The notes under the pieces were generated by a model. The model was not told where the DNA came from and did no database searches. It saw only the letters and a program-made list of their open reading frames with translations. Shown one piece after another: positions 41,995 to 50,609 of a stretch of DNA of 64,000 nt; position 1 is the stretch's first letter, and every line of letters begins with the position of its first letter. The DNA lies in the NCBI RefSeq assembly GCF_016905005.1, contig NZ_JADIKC010000005.1, positions 186,001 to 250,000 of the forward strand, in the 5' to 3' direction. A program made the position numbers and the translations under genes. This DNA is from Dyella kyungheensis (lineage in GTDB: Bacteria; Pseudomonadota; Gammaproteobacteria; Xanthomonadales; Rhodanobacteraceae).

Positions 41995-43641
41995 ATGCGC
42001 CGCTCATGTGTCCCTGGCAAAACACGCTCGTGCCGCCTGGCCGTGTTGGCTGGCCTCGTGCTGTTGGCAGCCTGCAGCGGTACGGTAAAAACAGGGGGCG
42101 AGGGCGATGCACTCGTCCGTGCCAGACATCTGTGGCGCGAGGCCGCCGAAACGCCGCGCAAGGACATCGCCGCGCGCAGCTGGATGCGTTGCGCGGTCGC
42201 GGCCTATCGCGCATTGGAGTCGGACCAGGCGGCGCAGCAGACAACGGCGCAAGCCATCGCCGATAGCTGCACGCACGAGCTGCTGGGCTATCTGCTGGAC
42301 CAGGAGCCTGCACTGTGGCGGCCGCGCACGCTCAGCGTGGCAGGCGAGCCGCTGCGGGTAGTGTTTCGCGACTTGCCCAACAGTCTTTACGACGGTCCCA
42401 TCGCGCTGGTCCGTGCCGACGAAGTCACCATTCCCGCGGTGATGGGCGAGCGCTACACCTCGCCTGGCTTCGGCGTGCCGATGGTGGGCTGGCAGGCGCA
42501 ATGCCATGACCGGCCGATCTGCGCGCTCGATCCGCCGGATGGCATCACGCGCGCGCTCACCGCATGGATCGAGCCGGGGAAAGACGGCACCGCCGAGCTG
42601 GTGGTGGCGGGCACGCGCCAACGGACGCAGATCACCATCGGCCAACGCGAGGTGCCGTTGGCGACGGATTTTTCGGCGGCCTATGCCGCGCTGTTCGATC
42701 GCACGCGCATCAATCGACTGGCGGTGTGGAATCTCATCGGCGGACGCCAGTTCGCATTGCGCGCCGGCCTGTATCTGCTGGAGGATTATGACCCGGCCAA
42801 GACGCCGGTGATCATGGTGCATGGGCTGGGGCGCAGCCCGATGGTGTGGGCCAGGCTGACCAATCTGATCGACGGTTCGCCCGAGCTGCGAGCGCGCTAT
42901 CAGGTATGGCACATCATCTATCCCACCAATACACCCGTGCTGCTCAATCGTCTCAATGTGCAGCGCATGATGGATCGTGCGTGGCGCCTGCTTGATTCCG
43001 ACGGTACGGCGCCCGCGCGTCGCGACATGGTGCTGATCGGCCACAGCATGGGCGGCGTGATCTCGCGGCTGCTGGTGTCCGACAGCGGCAACGTCATCTG
43101 GAATGCCGTGTTCGATGTGCCGGCCAGTGAGCTGCAGGGTTCAGCTGCCGACATCGCGCAGGTCGAGTCGCTGTTCCGTTTCCGCGCCTATCCCGGCGTG
43201 ACGCGCGCGATCTTCCTGGCCTCGCCACACCTGGGCAGCCCCACGGCGGACAGTTTCCTGGGCAGGCTCGCCCTGCGTTTCGTACACGCCCACGCGCCGG
43301 AACTCGACGCGTTGCATCGGGTGGCCCAGGACAATCGCGAACACGAAAATCCATTGCTGGCCGCGGACTATCTGCACAAGGGTCTCACCAGCATCAGCAC
43401 GCTGCGCGCCACGCAGCCGGTGAGCCATGCGGCGCAGGCCTTGATGCCGGTGCCGGGCGTCCGCTACTACACCTTCGCGGGCGATCTGGCGGGCTCCGAT
43501 CCGCCCAGCGATGGCTACGTGCCGCTCAAGAGCGCGCTGATTCCCGGCGCCACCTCGACCACCGTGGTCGACAGCGATCACAAGCTCTATCTCAACGAGG
43601 AAGTGCTGGCGAAGATCCTGGAGATACTTCGCCAGCCGTGA
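41995..43641 (+). CDS. Lipoprotein alpha/beta hydrolase (lipase-like)
   Basis: The 548-residue protein has a lipoprotein signal (LAVLAGLVLLAAC, Cys27), an N-terminal helical region and a C-terminal lipase-type alpha/beta hydrolase. The oxyanion segment is VIMVHGLGRSPMVW (about residue 279), the nucleophile elbow LIGHSMGGVISRLL has Ser351, and a His lies in DSDHKLYLNEEVL near the C-terminus. It is likely an outer-membrane or periplasmic esterase or acyltransferase. The length is larger than simple lipases because of the roughly 250-residue N-terminal region. Confidence 0.85.
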   Translation: MRRSCVPGKTRSCRLAVLAGLVLLAACSGTVKTGGEGDALVRARHLWREAAETPRKDIAARSWMRCAVAAYRALESDQAAQQTTAQAIADSCTHELLGYLLDQEPALWRPRTLSVAGEPLRVVFRDLPNSLYDGPIALVRADEVTIPAVMGERYTSPGFGVPMVGWQAQCHDRPICALDPPDGITRALTAWIEPGKDGTAELVVAGTRQRTQITIGQREVPLATDFSAAYAALFDRTRINRLAVWNLIGGRQFALRAGLYLLEDYDPAKTPVIMVHGLGRSPMVWARLTNLIDGSPELRARYQVWHIIYPTNTPVLLNRLNVQRMMDRAWRLLDSDGTAPARRDMVLIGHSMGGVISRLLVSDSGNVIWNAVFDVPASELQGSAADIAQVESLFRFRAYPGVTRAIFLASPHLGSPTADSFLGRLALRFVHAHAPELDALHRVAQDNREHENPLLAADYLHKGLTSISTLRATQPVSHAAQALMPVPGVRYYTFAGDLAGSDPPSDGYVPLKSALIPGATSTTVVDSDHKLYLNEEVLAKILEILRQP

Positions 43642-43650
43642 TGCCGTCGC

Positions 43651-44115
43651 TTACTGCGCGACGAGCGCGGGCAATACCGGGTTGAGCGACGAGGTCTGCG
43701 GCAGGGGCAGCTTGATGGGATCCTGCGGCGCGACGATGGCCCATACCAGCAGCTTGGCCGGCTGGGTGGTGCTGGCGTTGCGGGTGACCAGATGATGCGT
43801 GCGCGGCGGCTCGTACCAGCTCTGGCCGGCCGTATAGGTTTTCGCATCCTGTCCTTCGAGCTGCGAAATCACTTCGCCTTCGAGCACGTAGGCAAAGATC
43901 GAGCCGGGGTGCAGATGAGGCGCCGCGCTCTGGCCAGGTGCCAGCGTCACCGTAGCCATCAAGGCGTTCTTGCCCGGCACATCGGGCAGCGGCTGTTTCA
44001 TCAGCGGCTGCACGCTTTCTTCGCCGCCCTGGTGAGCATGTGCCGCACTCGCGGCACCGAACGCGATGACCAGCGAAAACAGCACGGAAGCAAAACCCGA
44101 AAATGAGGTCTTCAT
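43651..44115 (-). CDS. Periplasmic cupin-domain protein
   Basis: The 154-residue protein has a signal peptide (FASVLFSLVIAFGAASAAHA) and a single cupin: APHLHPGSIFAYVLEGEVIS (His/Glu ligands) and YTAGQSWYEPPRTHHLVTRN. It shares four bases with the end of the AhpD gene on the same strand, so the two are translationally coupled. A role in redox or quorum-quenching detoxification has been suggested for such pairs but is not proven here. Confidence 0.85.
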   Translation of the reverse strand: MKTSFSGFASVLFSLVIAFGAASAAHAHQGGEESVQPLMKQPLPDVPGKNALMATVTLAPGQSAAPHLHPGSIFAYVLEGEVISQLEGQDAKTYTAGQSWYEPPRTHHLVTRNASTTQPAKLLVWAIVAPQDPIKLPLPQTSSLNPVLPALVAQ

Positions 44116-44549
44116 GACGGCAGCTTGCGGAATGAAATCGCGAAGCGGTTCCAGCCGTTGATGGCGATCACCAGCAGGGTGAGGTCGGCCAGTTCTTCGT
44201 CCGAGAAATGCGGCCTCACCGACTCCCACACGCTGTCGGGAACGTGGTTGTCGGCGATCAGGGTGAGTGCTTCGGTCCATTCCAGCGCTGCGCGCTCGCG
44301 GTCGGTGAAGAACGTGGTTTCGCGCCACGCGCTGATGGTGGCGAGGCGGCGGTCGTTCTCGCCGGCCTTGCGCGCATCGGCGGTGTGCATGTCCATGCAA
44401 TAGGCGCAGCCGTTGATCTGCGAAGCGCGCAGGCGGACCAGGTCGACCAGGGACTTGTCCAGGCCGCTCTTGGTGATGCGCTGTTCCAGGCCCATCATCG
44501 CCTTGATGGCGTCGGGGCTGGCTTTGTAGAAGTCGATACGCTGGCTCAT
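44112..44549 (-). CDS. AhpD-like carboxymuconolactone decarboxylase family protein
   Basis: The 145-residue helical protein has the AhpD peroxidase motif GCAYCMDMH with Cys48, Cys51 and His55, and Glu22 upstream. Such proteins reduce alkyl hydroperoxides through the CxxC pair. The start at 44549 follows GAGGAA. It is coupled to the downstream cupin gene, and diverges from a MocR-type regulator whose start is 101 bases away, a common regulator/target arrangement. Confidence 0.92.
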   Translation of the reverse strand: MSQRIDFYKASPDAIKAMMGLEQRITKSGLDKSLVDLVRLRASQINGCAYCMDMHTADARKAGENDRRLATISAWRETTFFTDRERAALEWTEALTLIADNHVPDSVWESVRPHFSDEELADLTLLVIAINGWNRFAISFRKLPS

Positions 44550-44650
44550 GGCGGGTTCCTCGATGAGGGATTCGGTGAAGGTGGAAACAGGCTAGACTCT
44601 TCAATGGCCTTCTTGAATATCCATTTTCAAGAGAACTGAGGTAGCCATTG

Positions 44651-46126
44651 ATGGACATTCAGCTCACCATCTCCGGTCGGCGCGACCTGGCCGGACAGCT
44701 ATACCAGCAGCTGCGTGCTGCGATCGTGGAAGGCCGGCTGGCGCCCGGTTCGCGACTGCCTTCCTCGCGCGATCTGGCCGTCCAACTGGGTGTTTCGCGC
44801 AAGACCACGCTCGAGGTGTTCGAGCGATTGGGCGCGGAGGGTTTCCTGATCGGCCGCCAGGGCGACGGCAGCTTCGTGGCGACCGGGTTCACTCCCATGC
44901 CATCGAAGACGAGAGCCCGCAGCGGCGTGTCGCCCAAGCCGGCCAAGGTCTGGCGACGCGTGCCGCCGACGCTGGCGATGCCCAGGGTGAGCGAGCGGCT
45001 TCGCTACGACTACCTGGGCGGCGTCACCGACAAATCGCTGTTCCATGCCGATGTCTGGCGCAAATGCATCGCCCACGCCCTGCGTGCGCAGGCGCGCGGC
45101 CGTGGCATCTATCGCGATCCGGCCGGCGAGCAGGAACTTCGCCTGGCGATTGCACGCTATCTGGGTTTCAACCGCGCCGTGGCCTGCGATTGGCAGGAGG
45201 TGATGGTCACCCAGGGGGCACAGCAGGCGATCGACCTGGCCGTTCGCGTGATGGTCGATCGGGGCGACGTGGTGGTGATGGAAGAACCCGGTTACCCGCC
45301 TGCGCGCAGCAGCATGCTGGCCATGGGCGCACGCGTGAAGCCGGTGCGCGTGGACGAGGAGGGCCTGTGCGTGGATGAACTTCCCGATGAGGCGCGGCTC
45401 GTCTACGTCACGCCCTCGCACCAGTTTCCGCTGGGCATGCCGATGAGCCTGGAGCGGCGCATGGCCTTGCTCGAATGGGCATCGCGCCGTGGCGCACTGA
45501 TTGTGGAAGACGATTACGACGGCGAATTCCGCTTCGAAGGCCGGCCGCTGGAATCGCTCAAGAGCCTCGACCGCAACGGTGTCGTGGCCTATATAGGCAC
45601 GTTTTCCAAAACCCTCTTTCCCGAACTGCGCATCGGTTACGTGGTGCCGCCGCCATCGCTGGCGGATGAATTCCTCAAGGCGAAACAGATCACCGACTGG
45701 CACGGCTGCAGTCTGACGCAGGCGGCCCTGGGCCGTTACATGCTCGACGGCGAGTTCGGGCGGCACCTTCGCCGGATGCAGAAACACTACGCGGAACGCC
45801 GCCTCGCCTTGCTGCAGCACCTGCGCGGGCCGCTTTCGCCATGGCTGGAACCCATCGTGCCGGCCGCCGGTATCCACATGACGGCGATGCTGCGCAAAGG
45901 CGTGCACGAGGACGCCCTGATCGCCAAGGCGCGCGCCGCGTCGCTGGCGCTGTACGGTATCCGCCGGTTTTACGCCGGACGCCACCCGCGCCAGGGCCTG
46001 CAGTTCGGCTACGGCGACACGCCGGTGCACGACATTCACACCTCCATGCAACTGCTGGCGTCCTTGCTTCACGGCCAGGCCGCCGAAGACCCACCTGGCC
46101 ATTCGGTTACCACCCAAAAGTCCTAG
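44651..46126 (+). CDS. MocR/PdxR-family transcriptional regulator
   Basis: The 491-residue protein fuses a GntR winged helix (residues about 10-75: LYQQLRAAIVEGRLAPGSRL, PSSRDLAVQLGVSRKTTLEV) to a fold-type I aminotransferase domain (about 130-480) with the PLP lysine Lys320 in GTFSKTLFPELRIGY. MocR proteins use PLP or aldimine ligands to sense metabolites. It is divergent from the AhpD-cupin pair, its likely target. Confidence 0.92.
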   Translation: MDIQLTISGRRDLAGQLYQQLRAAIVEGRLAPGSRLPSSRDLAVQLGVSRKTTLEVFERLGAEGFLIGRQGDGSFVATGFTPMPSKTRARSGVSPKPAKVWRRVPPTLAMPRVSERLRYDYLGGVTDKSLFHADVWRKCIAHALRAQARGRGIYRDPAGEQELRLAIARYLGFNRAVACDWQEVMVTQGAQQAIDLAVRVMVDRGDVVVMEEPGYPPARSSMLAMGARVKPVRVDEEGLCVDELPDEARLVYVTPSHQFPLGMPMSLERRMALLEWASRRGALIVEDDYDGEFRFEGRPLESLKSLDRNGVVAYIGTFSKTLFPELRIGYVVPPPSLADEFLKAKQITDWHGCSLTQAALGRYMLDGEFGRHLRRMQKHYAERRLALLQHLRGPLSPWLEPIVPAAGIHMTAMLRKGVHEDALIAKARAASLALYGIRRFYAGRHPRQGLQFGYGDTPVHDIHTSMQLLASLLHGQAAEDPPGHSVTTQKS

Positions 46127-46326
46127 ACGCGGGACGCTGCAAATTCACGCGAATTCAGCATTTGCTTGCGCATGATCGGGCCGCATGGTGGGCATTCGAT
46201 GGATGTCGCCGCGCAACGAGCACGACGGCTCAGGGCGGAGCGATAGGCGTCCAGACGTCCTCCCGCGCAACGGGCAGGGCGTTCCGGGCGACATCACCGG
46301 ACGGCGTGGGGGAAGGGAGCGAACGC

Positions 46327-46644
46327 ATGCGCAAAATGACCATCAGGTTTCAGGACGTCGCCACCGAACTAGCCCAGATCAACGCATTGCGCGATGACGT
46401 GATGGAGCGTGCCTTCATCGTGCTCGAGCAGCGCCACGACACGCTCGCCTCGATGCTGGTGCAGAGCCTCGGGGATCGCCAGCGCGCCGTGCGCTGGATG
46501 TGCCGCCACCAGAACGCATTCGACGGCCGCACCGCCTATGAGCTGCTGGCGGACGGCGAAGCGGACACGGTGTGGGACGAGATAGCGCTGCTGAGTGACG
46601 CGCCGGTATCGGCGCGCATCAACGCCGTGCGCATGGCTTACTGA
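46327..46644 (+). CDS. Possible DUF2384 (Xre/MbcA/ParS-type) antitoxin-like protein
   Basis: The 105-residue protein ends in RAVRWMCRHQNAFDGRTAYE and LLADGEADTVWDEI. That fits the C-terminal 'A-x-R-W-x...G-R-(S/T)-x-x-E-L-L' pattern of the MbcA/ParS/Xre toxin-binding domain (DUF2384). No RES-domain toxin is adjacent, so a toxin-antitoxin role is uncertain. The last seven bases overlap the convergent PepSY gene. A longer upstream frame is open but reads through the MocR gene in another frame. Confidence 0.55.
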   Translation: MRKMTIRFQDVATELAQINALRDDVMERAFIVLEQRHDTLASMLVQSLGDRQRAVRWMCRHQNAFDGRTAYELLADGEADTVWDEIALLSDAPVSARINAVRMAY

Positions 46645-48230
46645 GAGCGCTCGGTTCGGATTGCCACGTCGCCGCGCGTCGGCCGGATCGCCCACACGCT
46701 GTTGGCGTCGCCCGTGTACGCGCGTCGCGTGGCGGCGCGTGCGAACAGCGCGAACACGATGCCCAGCGCAATGCCGGTAAGGTCCACGCCGATCACCCGC
46801 CACGCCAGCGGCGACCACTCGTGTGCCATCGCCGCTGCGTTGACAGCCAGATCGACCAACGCCATGAGCAGGGTCAGCGCAGCGGTTGCCCACAACAGTT
46901 CGATGGTGGCCTTGGCGATGGGGCGCAGGCAGGCATACGCGCAGGCGGCGAGAAAAAGTCCGTAGCAGGCCACGCGCTGCGGCAGCCCCGCTTCCACACC
47001 CAGGCGCTCGGCGATCCAGGTCGCCACGAAGGCGCCGCTGATCGCCAGGCAGCTGCCGATGCACACGCCGACGGTGGCGCGCGCCATCACCAGCGTCTTG
47101 CGCGGCTGCTCGAGATGGCGGCGCTTGCGGCGCGATTCGATCCACAGCAGGTTGCCCGAATAGAACAGGAACGCTCCGGCCAGGCCGAGCACGAAATACA
47201 GCCACTGCACCGTGCGTCCGCCAAAACTGCCGAAATGCAGGCCGAACAGCGCGGCATAGCTGATGCCGTTCACGCTGTAGCGGTTGCCCACGAAGGTGGC
47301 CAGTACGCTGCCGTCGTGCGCGGACATCGCCACCGTGCCGTACGAGCCGAGGGTGTGCTGGGCAAGTCCCATCACTTCGGCGACCGCGTTGCGATCGCCG
47401 TAATGCACGAAGTGCAGGTAGACGGGTTCGAAGCTGGATACGCCGCTCTTGAGCGCTTCGGCTTGCGCGCGCTGCATCAACACCTCGGTCGACAGCATGC
47501 TCGCCGGGATACCGCTCACCGTCACGGCGGGCGTGGTGTTGGTGGCCCTGCTGAAGGCCTCCGAGAGCTTTCCGTCGAACGCCACCGTGTTGAGCGCCGC
47601 CAGCGTGATGGCGAACAGGCAGAACAGCGCGCCGGTCACCGCGAAGACCACATGGAACGGCAGGCTGATCACGCCGATGGCGTTGTGCGCGTCCTGCCAA
47701 AGCCGCTTGAGGTTGTGTCCCACGCGCATGGCGAACAGATCCCGCACCAGCTGCGGCAGGTGGATGAGCAGGCCCGAGAGCAAGGCCAGGCCATAGATCA
47801 CGCTGACGATGCCCATCAGGTAGATGCCGATCACCGGCAGCCCCAGCGAGTCGTGCAGCGCGTAGACGAAGTCGGCCAGTTCGTTTTCCGCAGCGTCCGT
47901 GCGCGGCGCATCCACCTGGCTGGCGGTGGCGAAGCGGCTGCCGTTCTTCGCTTCCCAATATGCATAAGCCGCGTGCGAGCTGTCGTGCGGCAATACGATG
48001 CCGAAGTCCGCGCGCGCGTCGGGCTGATGGCTCAGCAGGCGTTCGATCAAGCGGTCGTTGGAGACGTTGGCGTCGGCGGTGGCCAACCACGGCGGGTTTT
48101 GCCAGGCGGCGATGTCGTCGTGGAAGACGGTCAGCGCGCCCGCATAAAACGCCACGAACAAAGCGAAGCCGGCGAGCAGGCCGGTCCAGGTATGCACTGT
48201 CTGGAACGTGCGGAGGGTGGCGGCTTTCAT
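46638..48230 (-). CDS. PepSY-associated transmembrane protein (PiuB-like)
   Basis: The 530-residue inner-membrane protein has an N-terminal helix (TWTGLLAGFALFVAFYAGAL), a periplasmic PepSY region, the characteristic internal helices (GIYLMGIVSVIYGLALLSGL; PFHVVFAVTGALFCLFAITL) and further C-terminal helices (about six to eight in total). The family is linked to siderophore reduction and iron uptake. It is the last gene of a three-gene unit with the DUF3649 and DUF3325 genes behind a Fur-box-like site. Confidence 0.88.
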   Translation of the reverse strand: MKAATLRTFQTVHTWTGLLAGFALFVAFYAGALTVFHDDIAAWQNPPWLATADANVSNDRLIERLLSHQPDARADFGIVLPHDSSHAAYAYWEAKNGSRFATASQVDAPRTDAAENELADFVYALHDSLGLPVIGIYLMGIVSVIYGLALLSGLLIHLPQLVRDLFAMRVGHNLKRLWQDAHNAIGVISLPFHVVFAVTGALFCLFAITLAALNTVAFDGKLSEAFSRATNTTPAVTVSGIPASMLSTEVLMQRAQAEALKSGVSSFEPVYLHFVHYGDRNAVAEVMGLAQHTLGSYGTVAMSAHDGSVLATFVGNRYSVNGISYAALFGLHFGSFGGRTVQWLYFVLGLAGAFLFYSGNLLWIESRRKRRHLEQPRKTLVMARATVGVCIGSCLAISGAFVATWIAERLGVEAGLPQRVACYGLFLAACAYACLRPIAKATIELLWATAALTLLMALVDLAVNAAAMAHEWSPLAWRVIGVDLTGIALGIVFALFARAATRRAYTGDANSVWAIRPTRGDVAIRTERSQ

Positions 48231-48244
48231 CGGAACGTCCTGTA

Positions 48245-48499
48245 TCAGCCGGGCAGGCGCATCAGCCACAGCGCGGCGAACACGACGACGTTGGCGCCGC
48301 CCATCACCAGCCAGGCACGCGCGCCATTGCGAAACATGTAGGCGCCCGCCATGAAGGCGGTCCACAACGGGAAAAAGAGAATCAGCGCCGGAATGAGGAC
48401 CGCTTCGCCATGTCCCGGCAGCAGGTGCAGCACCAGGGCAAGCAACAAGGCAGCGAGTGGGAAGCCGAGCAGGGTGCCGGCCAGGCAGCGGGCGATCAT
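48245..48499 (-). CDS. DUF3649-like small membrane protein
   Basis: The 84-residue protein has two to three transmembrane helices (GFPLAALLLALVLHLLPG, LIPALILFFPLWTAFMAGAY, WLVMGGANVVVFAALWLM). It sits in the fixed trio DUF3325-DUF3649-PepSY that accompanies siderophore uptake genes in many proteobacteria. It overlaps the upstream gene by four bases. Confidence 0.75.
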   Translation of the reverse strand: MIARCLAGTLLGFPLAALLLALVLHLLPGHGEAVLIPALILFFPLWTAFMAGAYMFRNGARAWLVMGGANVVVFAALWLMRLPG

Positions 48500-48768
48500 G
48501 ATGCGTCGGCTTCAGGCGTGCCGATGCGCCACCAGGCGAGATAGGGCAGCAGCACCCAGGTAAGCATCAGAGCCGTCAGTGCCGCTGTGATGCCGGCGCC
48601 GGTACCGGCGTCGTAACACCAGCCCAGCGTACCCAGCGCCACCAGCAGCCACCCCGCGAGCCTGGCCGAAACCGGCAACGAGGACGCGCGCAGCCGCTGC
48701 TGGCCGCTGGCCAGATAAACCAGTACGGCACCCGCCAGGGTCGCTAAAAGGGCACAAAAGGTGATCAC
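48496..48768 (-). CDS. DUF3325-like small membrane protein
   Basis: A GTG start at 48768 gives 90 residues: ITFCALLATLAGAVLVYLAS, the conserved QQRLR segment, LPVSARLAGWLLVALGTLGW and a last helix ending LLPYLAWWR. This fits DUF3325. The upstream in-frame ATG at 48822 overlaps the Fur-box palindrome and would place charged residues first, so I prefer the GTG. First gene of the iron-linked trio. Confidence 0.7.
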   Translation of the reverse strand: MITFCALLATLAGAVLVYLASGQQRLRASSLPVSARLAGWLLVALGTLGWCYDAGTGAGITAALTALMLTWVLLPYLAWWRIGTPEADAS

Positions 48769-48806
48769 GTCGGCGCCTTGCTTCCGTCTTCGCGCAGCTT
48801 GAATAT

Positions 48807-48821
48807 TGAGAATTATTCTCA
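48807..48821. promoter_or_regulatory. Fur box upstream of the PepSY operon
   Basis: TGAGAATTATTCTCA is a perfect 7-1-7 inverted repeat, close to the Fur consensus TGATAATNATTATCA. It lies 39 bases upstream of the first gene of the trio. The rest of the intergenic region (to 49095) holds a family C repeat and no gene. Confidence 0.78.
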
Positions 48822-48904
48822 TTTGGGGGTTGTGCTGTCAACCGCGATGGCTTGGTCCCCATGCTCGGAACCCGCTCAGCATCACGCCCGGCGGCATCCT
48901 CACC

Positions 48905-49071
48905 TCACCGTCATTCCGGCGCAGGCCGGAATCCAGTGGCGTTGAGAGTCGGTCGCCGCCGTGGCTCTTACCGCTTTTCAATGGCGCAGCGAGACAACGG
49001 GTTGGCACCGAAACTGGATGACCCACCATTTGGCTGAAAAGCGCTTCCGGCCTGCGCCGGAATGACGGTGA
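48905..49071. repeat. Dispersed inverted repeat, family C copy 1
   Basis: TCACCGTCATTCCGGCGCAG, continuing into GCCGGAATCCAGTGGCG, appears at the left, and its inverse (TTCCGGCCTGCGCCGGAATG ACGGTGA) at the right, separated by about 100 bases of unrelated sequence. The second copy is at 63016. Confidence 0.85.
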
Positions 49072-49095
49072 AGGGAATCGTGCGCTCGGAAAGAT

Positions 49096-50406
49096 CTAAA
49101 ACTGATACTGCAGGCGCCCCACGATGGCCGTCGGATGATCGCCGCTATCCGGGCTGCCCGGCTTGTTCAGGTCGATCGCGTGCACCAGGTTGGCGGACAG
49201 TCGCACTGACTTGTCCAGATACCAGTTCACGCCGAGCGTCACGTTGGTTTCCTTGCCGCCCACCACGTCGCGGTCGTTGAGGTCGGTCATGCTCAGCCGT
49301 ACACCTACTTCCAGCGCGCCGCCGCTGCGGCCGTTCCACGAGGCATGCGGAACCACCGGTCCAAAGGTCGCGTTGCTCTCGCGATAGTCGCGGCTTTCGC
49401 CGGTGATCATCCAGCTCGCATAGCCATACCAGCCGCGAAACCGCAGCGCAGGCAGGCCGTCGTTGCGTTGCAGATGGGCTTCCATGTATTCGCCTTGCCA
49501 CGAGAAGGGCCCGGCGACATGGGCGACCTCCAGCCCATAGCGCTGCACCTTGTTCGAGCCGGTGATGCTGCCGGTATCGAGGAAATAGTCGCCGGAGGAC
49601 AGCGCCACTTCCGACGCGGACTGGAAGTGCTGGTCGTTGTCCGGCCCGGCGCGTCGCGTGGAGTAGTCGATGGCGAGGTGATAGGGGCCGCTGTCGGTTT
49701 TCAGCAGATAGGCCAGCCGGCCGGTGAGCGCCACGCCGCGCTGCGTGCGGCCTTCGTCCTTGCTGCCCGCGGTGTAGAAGCCGTAGCTCCAGATCCACGG
49801 CCCGTGGAAATCGCTGGAGGTGATGCCGATGCTTCGGCTCGGCGCCAGCGCATTGGTGGTAGCGCGTTCGAGGAAGGTGGTGTTGCGGAAGCTGCCGAAC
49901 TGTTCGAGCCCGAACGGCTCCTGCTGGTTGCCGATCGTCACCACGCCGAAATAACGGGTTTGCTTGCGCAGATACACATCCTTCAACTCGAACCGGCCAT
50001 CGACCAGCTGCGCATCGGCGTAGAACAGCCAGTCGAAGCGCAGCATGTGCTGGACGCTGATATCGGCCCGTCGCACGGCGAAGACGGTGTCGTTCAAGGC
50101 GGCGCCAGCGTTGTTGGCGGCGTCGATCATCACGTAGCCGTTGATCTGGTTGTGCATCACCGGCGTGTCGATGCCCCCTTCGAAGGGCCGCATCAGCGAG
50201 ATCCGGCGCATTGCATCGAGCGCGGCGCTGCTGTCGCTTCCGGTGGAACTGGCGGGCACCGATGTCTGCTGTGCTGTCGTCGGGGCAGTGGGCGCGGCGG
50301 GTCTGGACGGCTGATGGACGCAGCCGCAGGCCGCGCTGCAGCTCAGGCTTGCGGCGAGCCATGTGCGCACATGGCGTGCCAGCGGTGGGCGCTCCGGGTC
50401 GGCCAT
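49096..50406 (-). CDS. OprO/OprP-type porin
   Basis: The 436-residue outer-membrane protein has the phosphate-selective porin O/P architecture: alternating beta-strands, ARRADISVQHMLRF-type strands, GNQQEPFGLEQF, HGPWIWSYGFYTAG and a C-terminal ending in Phe (VGRLQYQF) suited to BAM recognition. The N-terminus has a signal with a Cys (LAASLSCSAACGC) and a Pro/Thr-rich linker before the barrel. Substrate specificity is not readable. The frame is open to 50499, but MADPERPPL at 50406 gives the better signal peptide. Confidence 0.85.
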   Translation of the reverse strand: MADPERPPLARHVRTWLAASLSCSAACGCVHQPSRPAAPTAPTTAQQTSVPASSTGSDSSAALDAMRRISLMRPFEGGIDTPVMHNQINGYVMIDAANNAGAALNDTVFAVRRADISVQHMLRFDWLFYADAQLVDGRFELKDVYLRKQTRYFGVVTIGNQQEPFGLEQFGSFRNTTFLERATTNALAPSRSIGITSSDFHGPWIWSYGFYTAGSKDEGRTQRGVALTGRLAYLLKTDSGPYHLAIDYSTRRAGPDNDQHFQSASEVALSSGDYFLDTGSITGSNKVQRYGLEVAHVAGPFSWQGEYMEAHLQRNDGLPALRFRGWYGYASWMITGESRDYRESNATFGPVVPHASWNGRSGGALEVGVRLSMTDLNDRDVVGGKETNVTLGVNWYLDKSVRLSANLVHAIDLNKPGSPDSGDHPTAIVGRLQYQF

Positions 50407-50609
50407 GAGGGTGCGAGGTTCCCGTACTCCATGGGTGTGCGGGCAGGCCTGCCAAGGCTGCCCAGGCATGGTGGCAAGGATTGTGATGCCCCCATCCATC
50501 GCTCCGCCTCCGAAAAACTACTGTCGCCGTGCCGCAACTCCCTACGGCAGCGCATGGCGGGGCGTGCGGGTTAATATGGCGGTTTGCAACGCCTCCCAGG
50601 AGTCCTCGA

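Noticed and set aside
43651-44658. Single 335-codon frame fusing AhpD antisense-phase sequence to the cupin gene
   Set aside because: The frame is open by chance across the AhpD gene. The cupin protein has its own signal peptide and start at 44115.
46821-48341. 506-codon plus-strand open frame opposite the PepSY gene
   Set aside because: The product is His/Gln/Arg-rich without structure. The reverse strand gives a clean membrane protein.
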